From the NCBI GenBank assembly GCA_000209465.1, contig GL890593.1, forward strand, positions 1 to 64,000: 64,000 bases of DNA. Direction: 5' to 3'. Below, piece by piece: positions 45,054-52,541 of this stretch (position 1 is the first letter of the stretch; each line of letters opens with the position of its first letter). Source of the stretch: Lachnospiraceae oral taxon 107 str. F0167. GTDB taxonomy: Bacteria > Bacillota > Clostridia > Lachnospirales > Lachnospiraceae. The notes beneath the pieces were generated by a model. The model had not been told where the DNA came from, did no database searches, and saw only the letters and a program-made list of their open reading frames with translations. The position numbers were made by a program, and so were the translations under genes.

Positions 45054-45266
45054 ATGAAACAGGGAACCCTTATCTTTGATGAATACCGCGACCGCTATGA
45101 CATTCGTTTTGACTTAACCGAATATTACGGAGGGCTGCACTGCGGGGACTGTCTTGAGGTATTCACCCGCGGCAAGTGGAAGCCCGCTCGAATGGAGTAC
45201 GGCAATAACTGGTATCTTACGGGCATACGCACCGAGGACTTAAACGGACTTTTGGTACGAATTTAA
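45054..45266 (+). CDS. DUF5348 family protein
   Basis: The 70-residue acidic protein (KQGTLIFDEYRDRYDIRFDL, then EYYGGLHCGDCLEVF, KWKPARMEY) matches the small DUF5348 proteins always found at this point in these elements. Function unknown. AAAGGAG is 8 bp before the ATG. Confidence 0.85.
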   Translation: MKQGTLIFDEYRDRYDIRFDLTEYYGGLHCGDCLEVFTRGKWKPARMEYGNNWYLTGIRTEDLNGLLVRI

Positions 45267-45307
45267 TTCATATAGCCGCGTAGGAAGCGGAGAAAGGAGG
45301 AGGAAAT

Positions 45308-45790
45308 TTGCAGGAAGAAATAAATGAAAAAGTAATCGCCCTGTATATCAAGGGCGGAAAAATAACGGCAAGGCTATTACAAAAGGCAATGAAGATATTT
45401 CTTGCCGAAATAAAAAAACAGGAAGCAAGGCGGCAGCTTCCTCACGGAAAGCAAAGCCTAAAGCAGCTTATGAAACAGAATGCCGGCGTTTCCAACATTG
45501 AAATCACAGATGAGAATATCAAAGCCTTTGAAGCGACCGCAAAGAAATACGGAATCGACTTTGCCCTAAAAAAAGACAGAAGCACTTCGCCGCCCCGCCA
45601 CCTTGTATTTTTCAAGGGACGGGATGCGGATGTTCTAAAGGCGGCATTTGACGAGTTTTCAAAAAAGAAACTCACAAAAGAAAAGCTCCCCTCTGTAAGA
45701 AAAGTGCTTTCCACCTTTAAGGAGCAGGCAAAGGCAATAAACAAAGGACGGGAGGTTGTAAAAAATAAGGACATGGGGATTGAACGATGA
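45308..45790 (+). CDS. PcfB family conjugation accessory protein (DUF3801)
   Basis: The 160-residue protein starts at TTG 45308 behind GGAGGAGG. It has KGGKITARLLQKAMKIFLAE and LKKDRSTSPPRHLVFFKGRD, the PcfB signature region. In Enterococcus pCF10, PcfB works with the coupling protein PcfC and the relaxase to dock DNA. Here it overlaps the coupling-protein gene by four bases, the same arrangement. Confidence 0.9.
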   Translation: MQEEINEKVIALYIKGGKITARLLQKAMKIFLAEIKKQEARRQLPHGKQSLKQLMKQNAGVSNIEITDENIKAFEATAKKYGIDFALKKDRSTSPPRHLVFFKGRDADVLKAAFDEFSKKKLTKEKLPSVRKVLSTFKEQAKAINKGREVVKNKDMGIER

Positions 45791-47562
45791 CGGAAGAAAC
45801 AAAGAAACAAATTTTACTGCATCTGCCGTATCTGGTCTTTGTCTATCTCTTTGACAAAATAGCACAGGGCTTTCGCTTATCCTACGGAATGGATATGGGA
45901 ACAAAGCTTCTGCATTTTCCAAAGGGTTTAACAGAAGCCTTCTCTTTTCCCCTTATCAGCTTTCATTTATCCGATCTTTTGATAGGGATCATAGCGGCGG
46001 CACTTATTCGTTTTGCTGTCTATGTAAAAGGCAAAAATGCAAAGAAATATAGGAAAGGAACAGAGTACGGATCCGCCCGTTTTGGAAATAAAAAAGACAT
46101 TAAACCATACGTCGATCCGGTCTTTAGAAATAACATTCCTCTTACTAAAACGGAGTGCATTACCATGAATAGCCGTCCGAAAAATCCGAAGTACGCAAGA
46201 AACAAAAACATCCTTGTTGTCGGAGGATCAGGCAGCGGAAAGACGCGGTTTTTTGTAAAGCCGTCCCTTATGCAGATGCACAGCTCTTATGTAGTTACCG
46301 ACCCGAAAGGCGAGCTTCTTCTCTCCTGCGGAAAGCTTCTGCAGCGAGGCGGATATAAGATTAAGGTGCTGAATACCATCAATTTCAAAAAGTCTATGAG
46401 GTATAACCCTTTCTCATATATCCGAAGCGAAAAGGATATTTTGAAGCTGGTAAATACAATCATTATGAACACCAAAGGCGACGGCGAAAAAGCCGCCGAG
46501 GACTTCTGGACCAAATCGGAACGTCTTTTCTACTCTGCACTGATCGGATATATCTTCTATGAAGCACCGGAGGAAGAAAAGAATTTCACCACGCTTCTTG
46601 AAATGATAAACGCATCGGAGGCAAGAGAGGACGATCCGGAATTTCAAAGCCCTGTTGACCTTATGTTTCAGAGATTAGAGGAAAAAGATCCGGAGCATTT
46701 TGCGGTAAGGCAGTATAAGAAATTTCTGCTTTCCACCGGAAAAACAAGATCCTCAATCTTAATTTCCTGCGGCGCCCGACTTGCCCCCTTTGACATTAGA
46801 GAGCTTAGAGAGCTATTTGAAAAGGACGAAATGGAGCTTGATACCATAGGAGATCGAAAAACCGCACTCTTTGTTATCATAAGCGACACCGATGATACCT
46901 TTAACTTTGTTGTAAGTATTCTATACACCCAGCTATTTAATCTTCTCTGCGACAAAGCCGATGATGTGTACGACGGAAGGCTGCCTGTTCATGTTCGCTG
47001 TCTGCTTGATGAGTTTGCAAATATAGGGCAGATTCCAAAGTTTGAAAAGCTCATTGCCACCATCCGAAGCCGTGAAATATCGGCTTCTATTATTTTACAG
47101 TCCCAGTCCCAGCTTAAAGCCATATATAAGGAAAATGCAGACACCATTGTCGGAAACTGCGACAGCTTCCTCTTTCTTGGAGGCAAGGAAAAAACAACGT
47201 TAAAGGACGTATCTGAAATACTCGGTAAAGAAACCATCGACAGCTTTAACACCTCTGAAACAAGAGGACGGGAATTATCTCACGGACTGAACTATCAAAA
47301 GCTCGGTAAAGAACTTATGACGCAGGATGAAATCGCGGTAATGGACGGCGGAAAGTGCATCCTGCAAATAAGAGGTGTAAGACCGTTCTTTTCGGATAAG
47401 TACGATATTACAGCCCATCCCAATTACAAATACCTTTCCGACTATGACAAGAAAAACTCTTTTGATGCGGAAAGGTATATCAAACGCCGCCCCGCAGTCG
47501 TAAGACAAAATGAAGTCTTTGACTACTATGAAATCGATGCGGAGAAATTGACGGAAGAATAA
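45787..47562 (+). CDS. VirD4-like coupling protein, CD1115 family
   Basis: The 591-residue type IV coupling ATPase has two N-terminal membrane segments (about 12-32 and 62-80), Walker A VVGGSGSGKTRF (about 144-155), Walker B CLLDEFANIG, and the TraG/TraD-type stretch ILQSQSQLKAIYKENADTIV. It sits at the membrane and hands relaxase-bound DNA to the secretion channel. Translationally coupled to pcfB. Confidence 0.95.
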   Translation: MTEETKKQILLHLPYLVFVYLFDKIAQGFRLSYGMDMGTKLLHFPKGLTEAFSFPLISFHLSDLLIGIIAAALIRFAVYVKGKNAKKYRKGTEYGSARFGNKKDIKPYVDPVFRNNIPLTKTECITMNSRPKNPKYARNKNILVVGGSGSGKTRFFVKPSLMQMHSSYVVTDPKGELLLSCGKLLQRGGYKIKVLNTINFKKSMRYNPFSYIRSEKDILKLVNTIIMNTKGDGEKAAEDFWTKSERLFYSALIGYIFYEAPEEEKNFTTLLEMINASEAREDDPEFQSPVDLMFQRLEEKDPEHFAVRQYKKFLLSTGKTRSSILISCGARLAPFDIRELRELFEKDEMELDTIGDRKTALFVIISDTDDTFNFVVSILYTQLFNLLCDKADDVYDGRLPVHVRCLLDEFANIGQIPKFEKLIATIRSREISASIILQSQSQLKAIYKENADTIVGNCDSFLFLGGKEKTTLKDVSEILGKETIDSFNTSETRGRELSHGLNYQKLGKELMTQDEIAVMDGGKCILQIRGVRPFFSDKYDITAHPNYKYLSDYDKKNSFDAERYIKRRPAVVRQNEVFDYYEIDAEKLTEE

Positions 47563-47578
47563 AAGAAGGAGGAAAAAC

Positions 47579-47626
47579 TTGATCTATAAGACAGCAGTAT
47601 ATAGAGCGCGGGCGCCTGACGCCTAA
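47579..47626 (+). CDS. 15-codon leader peptide ORF before an intra-operon terminator
   Basis: AAGGAGG (47566-47572) is 6 bp before TTG 47579, opening a 15-residue frame, MIYKTAVYRARAPDA, that stops at 47624-47626. A perfect terminator begins 6 bp later. A strong ribosome site, very short frame and terminator in a row look like a translation-dependent attenuator controlling Maff2 and the downstream transfer genes. Expression is not proven. Confidence 0.5.
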   Translation: MIYKTAVYRARAPDA

Positions 47627-47632
47627 ACACCG

Positions 47633-47658
47633 ATCCGCTAAAAAAAGCGGATTTTTTT
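47633..47658 (+). terminator. terminator/attenuator inside the transfer operon
   Basis: ATCCGCT (47633-47639), AAAAAA loop, AGCGGAT (47646-47652), then six T's. A GC-rich stem GGCG/CGCC (about 47611-47623) precedes it and could form the alternative fold. Confidence 0.8.
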
Positions 47659-47719
47659 ATGAAGAAAAAAAGAAAACAAAACTATGTTTAGCCGATGTAT
47701 CGGCAGAAAGGATGAATCT

Positions 47720-50683
47720 ATGGGATTTTTTAATTCAGCAGTCGGAGTATTACAGACACTTGTTATCGCACTTGGCGCAGGTCTTGGAATTTGGGGCATT
47801 GTAAACCTTTTGGAAGGATATGGGAACGACAATCGTGCGACACGTTCATAAGTGAAAAGCTTATGCACTAAGTCGAAGGACTAAAAGTTCAAAACTTAGG
47901 AGAACTGACAATCTAATAGGTAGAATGACGGGGTAACGCCCTGAAATGCCTACACTGATACTCCGATTGGCAATGAATATTAGACTATTTCATTGTCAAA
48001 AGCTCGGTAAAGTCGGCAGAGAGTAGCCGTAAGACTGATATTAACATCAGACACGAAAGCTGTTCAGAGGTGGACGGTGCTACCTATATGCCGGGTGTCG
48101 AATACGCATGGTGAGAATGTGTATACCAAAGCACTGACGTACTTCCGAATGTACAAGTCTAAACGTTTGAATTTGCCTAACGGCAATTCCCATCAAAGAT
48201 GGGGTGTTTGTGGATGAGTAAGAATGGTTGTTATGAAAATCCATATATCGTTACAGGCGATATGGTGAAAACTAAACACAGGCTTAGAGGAAGAACCTAA
48301 ACGTATTCAATGATAAGATTGTCGGAACGTGGTAAGCCAGGAACACGGAAGCAGTCTAATGCTAATGAAGTGTTGAATGGGAAAATGACTGAAAAAACAG
48401 CATATAACCGTTCTTTATCTTGGTGAAAGCGGTGGCACAGTACCTATGAAGCGAAAATAATAAGTTCGTGGAGGGATAGCCACCAGTCACAGGAAAGTAC
48501 AAGAACTGAAATTAAGACAAACACAGCTTCGAGTATGACAAAGAAAATCAAATCCGAAAGGAGATGGTGACTGTGTCCGCTTCGAAACAAACACTGAAAC
48601 AAAGCAAAATCCGTTATACGGAATATTATGACTTGCAGAAAGTCCTTGATGATTTATATGAAGATAGCAGTAAGAATAAAGTATTTTCAAATTTAATGGA
48701 GCTAATAACTTCAAGAGAAAATATCAAACTTGCCTATCGGAGTATCAAAGGGAACAAAGGAAGTCATACGGCTGGGGTAGATGGCAGAACAATAAAACAT
48801 TTATCAAGGCTAAATGAAGAAGAATACATTTCTCTCATACAAAAACAGTTCCATTGGTATAAACCACGCCCTGTAAAGAGAGTGGAAATGCGAAAGCCTA
48901 ACGGAAAAATAAGACCTTTAGGAATACCGACTATTGTAGACAGAATTGTACAGCAATGTATCCTGCAAATACTAGAGCCGATATGTGAAGCCAAGTTTCA
49001 TGACAGCTCCTATGGGTTTCGACCCAACAGGAGTACGGAACACGCTATAGCAGAATGTGCAAGACTAATGCAGATACAGCACTTACATTATGTGGTTGAT
49101 ATTGATATACAGGGATTTTTCGACAATGTATATCATGCAAAGCTCATAAGGCAGCTTTGGAATTTGGGAATCCAAGACAAAAAGTTACTTTGTATCATTA
49201 AGGAAATGCTGAAAGCAGATATAGTTATGCCTGATAAAGAGGTAATTACACCAACAAAGGGAACACCGCAAGGCGGAATATTATCACCGCTACTATCTAA
49301 TGTAGTCTTGAACGAATTAGATTGGTGGGTTTCTTCTCAATGGCTGACAATGCCCACGCATTATCCATATAAACAGAGAACGAACAGTCAAGGAACAGAG
49401 ATAAAAAGCCATACCTACAGAGCTTTAAGAACAAGCAACCTAAAAGAAATATACATTGTAAGGTATGCCGATGATTTCAAGATATTTTGCCGTAATTACT
49501 ACGATGCAAAAAGAACCTATCAGGCAGTTACAAAATGGTTGCAAGACAGATTAAAACTAAATGTAAGTGAAGAAAAATCTAAAATAACAAATCTAAAACA
49601 AAGGTACTCGGAGTTCTTAGGCTTCAAGCTTAAGGTTAAACCAAAAGGCAAAAAGTTTGTTGTACAGTCGCATATAAGTGATAAGGCACTGAAAAATGCA
49701 AAAGAAAATATTTCTAAAAGTGTTGCAGATATAAAAAGACCTGCAAACGAAAAGGAACAGTACAAAGCAATAGCCAAGTATAATGCCACTGTTTCAGGCT
49801 TGCACAATTATTACCAAATAGCAACAAATGTGAGTTTGGACTTTGCTAAAATAGCCTTTCACATTAAAAAGCAGATGAACAACAGGCTTGATATTAAAAC
49901 CAGTGGAACACTAAACAAAGGATTTATCAAAGAAAAATATGGAAAAAGTAAACAGCTTCGCTTCCTTAATGGACATCCGCTAATTCCGGTGGGATATGTA
50001 AGGACAAAGGACGCAAAACATAAGAAAAAGGCTGTAAATAAATACACTGTAAAGGGCAGAGTTCTCATTCATAAAAATTTACAGATTGATGTAGACACTC
50101 TTATCTGGCTGATGAAACACCCAGTGCTTGATAAAAGCATAGAGTTTGCGGACAACAGAATCTCGCTTTTTGCAGCTCAATATGGCAGATGTGGAGTGAC
50201 AGGTGTAAAACTTATACCAAACGACATACATTGCCATCACAAGATACCGCTTGAACAAGGTGGTACAGACAGTTACAGCAACTTAATTCTTGTTACAGAA
50301 GCAGTTCATATACTCATCCATGCAACAAAAGAAGATACAATCCAAAAATATATAAAAGAGCTTGGGTTAACAGTCAAGCAGATTGAGAAATGTAATAAGC
50401 TTAGAAAAATGGCAGAATTGCCACTAATTTAGAGAAAAAATAATTTGTTACGAAGTGTGTAAGTCTTAGTTAAAACGTGAAAATCTTTCTTGTGATGGAA
50501 CGCCGTGTGCGGTGAAAGTCGCATGCACGGTGTGAAGTGGGGGAAAATCTGGAGATAACATCAAAGGATTACCTATCACTATCCGGCGCAAAATCACAGG
50601 GAATAAAGCAGCTTATGGCGGGCGGAGGCGTTGCCCTTATCGGTACAACCCTTGTTCCGCTTCTTCGCGGACTGTTCGGATAA
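47720..50683 (+). CDS. Maff2 family small membrane protein, split by a group II intron
   Basis: Exon 1 is 47720-47834 (38 codons plus one base) and exon 2 is 50583-50683. Joined, they give an intact 71-residue protein: MGFFNSAVGVLQTLVIALGA...GIVNLLEGYGNDN then PGAKSQGIKQLMAGGGVALI...LLRGLFG. The junction codon becomes CCC (Pro). Maff2 proteins are conserved small hydrophobic proteins of Tn1549-like elements, probably the pilin-like or VirB2-position part of the channel. Without splicing the frame runs into intron sequence and stops within a few codons. Confidence 0.9.
47835..50582 (+). mobile_element. complete group II intron with ORF
   Basis: The 2748-bp intron starts with the consensus GTGCGAC and ends in AT. 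Domain V is at 50500-50533 (CGCCGTGTGCGGTGAAAGTC and its pairing arm), with a GAAA tetraloop and CGC triad. Domains I-III fill 47835-48540, domain IV holds the maturase, and domain VI lies at about 50536-50580. All parts needed for splicing and retrohoming appear present, so the intron is probably active. It is inserted in the sense direction in Maff2. Confidence 0.92.
48564..50432 (+). CDS. ltrA: group II intron reverse transcriptase/maturase with HNH endonuclease
   Basis: The 622-residue multifunctional protein has the RT0-7 core (AYRSIKGNKGSHTAGVDG, KPNGKIRPLGIPTIVDRIVQ, YGFRPNRSTEHAI, TPQGGILSPLLSN, and active-site YADD at about 301-304), a maturase X domain (about 370-470), and a C-terminal HNH nuclease (CGVTGVKLIPNDIHCHHKIP, HHK...LEQGGTDSYSNLILV). 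It assists splicing and retrohoming of its host intron. The ATG at 48564 abuts its AAAGGAG site, so GTG 48573 (9 bp away) may be the true start. Confidence 0.95.
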   Translation: MVTVSASKQTLKQSKIRYTEYYDLQKVLDDLYEDSSKNKVFSNLMELITSRENIKLAYRSIKGNKGSHTAGVDGRTIKHLSRLNEEEYISLIQKQFHWYKPRPVKRVEMRKPNGKIRPLGIPTIVDRIVQQCILQILEPICEAKFHDSSYGFRPNRSTEHAIAECARLMQIQHLHYVVDIDIQGFFDNVYHAKLIRQLWNLGIQDKKLLCIIKEMLKADIVMPDKEVITPTKGTPQGGILSPLLSNVVLNELDWWVSSQWLTMPTHYPYKQRTNSQGTEIKSHTYRALRTSNLKEIYIVRYADDFKIFCRNYYDAKRTYQAVTKWLQDRLKLNVSEEKSKITNLKQRYSEFLGFKLKVKPKGKKFVVQSHISDKALKNAKENISKSVADIKRPANEKEQYKAIAKYNATVSGLHNYYQIATNVSLDFAKIAFHIKKQMNNRLDIKTSGTLNKGFIKEKYGKSKQLRFLNGHPLIPVGYVRTKDAKHKKKAVNKYTVKGRVLIHKNLQIDVDTLIWLMKHPVLDKSIEFADNRISLFAAQYGRCGVTGVKLIPNDIHCHHKIPLEQGGTDSYSNLILVTEAVHILIHATKEDTIQKYIKELGLTVKQIEKCNKLRKMAELPLI

Positions 50684-50694
50684 GGAGGTAACAC

Positions 50695-51564
50695 GTGCAG
50701 AGCATACTTGATGCAATCAATGAATGGATCAAAGATATTTTAATCGGATCCATTCAGGGAAATCTTGAAGCTCTGTTCGGAGATGTCAACGAAAAGGTAG
50801 GAACCATAGCGGCAGAGGTAGGCAAAACCCCGCAGAGCTGGAACGGCAGCATATTTTCCATGATAAAAACCTTGTCGGAAAATGTGATCGTCCCCATTGC
50901 GGGGCTTGTCATTACCTATGTTCTTTGCTACGAGCTGATCAGCATGATTATTGATAAAAATAACCTGCACGAGCTGGACACCTTTATGTTTTTTAAGTGG
51001 TTTTTCAAGGCATGGGTAGCGGTATTTATCGTTACCCATACCTTTGATATTACTATGGCGGTATTTGATGTGGCGCAGCACGTCGTATCGGGCGCAGCCG
51101 GTGTAATCAGCTCGGACACAAGCATGGATATTTCTTCAACCATAACATCTATGGGCGATAAATTAAAGGACATGGAGATACCGGAGCTTCTGCTCCTTTC
51201 CATAGAAACGGGACTTGTAAGCCTTTCTATGAAAATCATGTCCATTTTTATTACCGTTGTCATCTACGGCAGAATGATAGAGATCTATTTAGTCTGCTCC
51301 GTCGCCCCGATTCCTTTTGCCACTATGACAAATAAGGAATGGGGATCGATCGGAAACAATTACCTTAAAAGTTTATTCGCACTTGGTTTTCAGGGCTTTT
51401 TAATCATGGTATGCGTCGGAATTTATGCCGTCTTGGTAAAGGGCATGACTATATCGGATAACCTGCATACCGCGATATTTTCCCTTGCGGCATATACCGT
51501 GCTGCTTTGCTTTATGCTTCTAAAATCAAGTGCTATTTCAAAATCAATTTTCGGGGCACATTAG
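50695..51564 (+). CDS. VirB6/TrbL-like ICE membrane protein, CD1112 family
   Basis: The 289-residue protein starts at GTG 50695, 5 bp after AAGGAGGT. An N-terminal amphipathic segment (AINEWIKDILIGSIQGNLEA) is followed by six hydrophobic segments. Family stretches include DTFMFFKWFFKAWVAVFIVT and VCSVAPIPFATMTNKEWGS. It is the polytopic inner channel subunit of the element's type IV secretion system. It sits directly after exon 2 of Maff2. Confidence 0.92.
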   Translation: MQSILDAINEWIKDILIGSIQGNLEALFGDVNEKVGTIAAEVGKTPQSWNGSIFSMIKTLSENVIVPIAGLVITYVLCYELISMIIDKNNLHELDTFMFFKWFFKAWVAVFIVTHTFDITMAVFDVAQHVVSGAAGVISSDTSMDISSTITSMGDKLKDMEIPELLLLSIETGLVSLSMKIMSIFITVVIYGRMIEIYLVCSVAPIPFATMTNKEWGSIGNNYLKSLFALGFQGFLIMVCVGIYAVLVKGMTISDNLHTAIFSLAAYTVLLCFMLLKSSAISKSIFGAH

Positions 51565-51592
51565 CCCTTAATGGAAAGGAGGAATCAGAACA

Positions 51593-52129
51593 ATCAGTAA
51601 AAAATACAGCATTATCTATGCCGATCCGCCGTGGAAGTACGAAAGAAGTAAGGTACAGGGCGCAGCAGAAAATCACTACCCCACCATGAGCATAGAGGAA
51701 CTTTGTGTGCTTCCCGTTTCTGAAATTGCGGAAAAGGACTGCGTACTTTTTTTATGGGCTACTTTCCCGCAGCTAAAAGAAGCCCTGCAGCTTATCAAGG
51801 CATGGGGCTTTCAGTATAAGACGGTTGCTTTCGTATGGCTGAAAACGAACAGGAAAGCAGACACATGGTTTTACGGACTTGGCTTTTGGACAAGAGGAAA
51901 CGCGGAAATCTGCCTGCTTGCAACGAAAGGTCATCCCAAAAGGAAGGCTGCAAATATCCACCAGCTTATCATAAGCCCCGTTGAAGCACACAGCAAAAAG
52001 CCGGATGCGGCAAGAGAAAAAATCACAGCCCTTATGGGAGATCTTCCTAAAATAGAACTTTTTGCAAGGAAAGAAAGTCCCGGCTGGGATATATGGGGAA
52101 ATGAAGTAAAAAGCAGTATAACGCTTTAG
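51593..52129 (+). CDS. MT-A70 family adenine methyltransferase with apparent ATC start
   Basis: The 178-residue enzyme has the catalytic DPPW (about residues 11-14, in KYSIIYADPPWKYE), HYPTMSIEELC, LFLWATFPQL, GFQYKTVAFVWLKTNRK and FWTRGNAEICLLATKG. It methylates adenine in DNA (or RNA). No ATG, GTG or TTG occurs in frame before DPPW; the first in-frame ATG (51686) would remove the active site. AAAGGAGGA (51575-51583) points to ATC at 51593, where relatives would be expected to have ATG. Initiation may be weak or the gene crippled. Confidence 0.85.
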   Translation: MSKKYSIIYADPPWKYERSKVQGAAENHYPTMSIEELCVLPVSEIAEKDCVLFLWATFPQLKEALQLIKAWGFQYKTVAFVWLKTNRKADTWFYGLGFWTRGNAEICLLATKGHPKRKAANIHQLIISPVEAHSKKPDAAREKITALMGDLPKIELFARKESPGWDIWGNEVKSSITL

Positions 52130-52145
52130 CGGAAAGGAGGTTTTT

Positions 52146-52541
52146 ATGGCGTATGTACCCGTACCGAAGGACTTAACAAAGGTTAAGACAAAGGTTGCCT
52201 TTAACCTGACAAAAAGGCAGATCATTTGCTTTACGGCAGCCTTAATTTTAGGGCTGCCTGTTTTCTTTCTCCTGAAGGGAAGCACAGGAACAAGCCTTGC
52301 AGCTTTTTTCATGATTTTAATCATGCTTCCCTTTTTCCTCTTTGCCATGTACGAAAAGCACGGACAGTCCCTTGAGGTCATCCTGAAACACATCGTGCAG
52401 ACAAAGTTTATCAGAAAGAAAGAGCGTCCATACAGGACGAGAAACTATTATGCCCTGTTAATAAAGCAGAGAAAACTTGAAAAGGAGGTATTTCATATTG
52501 TTAAAGGACAAAACAAAGGGAAAAAACAGCGTAAAAAATAA
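52146..52541 (+). CDS. PrgI family conjugation protein
   Basis: The 131-residue protein has the PrgI pattern: AYVPVPKDLTKVKTKVAFNL, two hydrophobic segments (about 28-43 and 48-66) and a basic C-terminus ending KGKKQRKK. It takes the VirB3 place and always precedes the VirB4 gene, which it overlaps here by 44 bp. AAAGGAGG precedes the ATG. Confidence 0.92.
   Translation: MAYVPVPKDLTKVKTKVAFNLTKRQIICFTAALILGLPVFFLLKGSTGTSLAAFFMILIMLPFFLFAMYEKHGQSLEVILKHIVQTKFIRKKERPYRTRNYYALLIKQRKLEKEVFHIVKGQNKGKKQRKK

Noticed and set aside
51507-51689. 60-codon frame overlapping the VirB6-like end and MT-A70 start
   Set aside because: It runs out of frame through both genes, and its sequence is explained by them.
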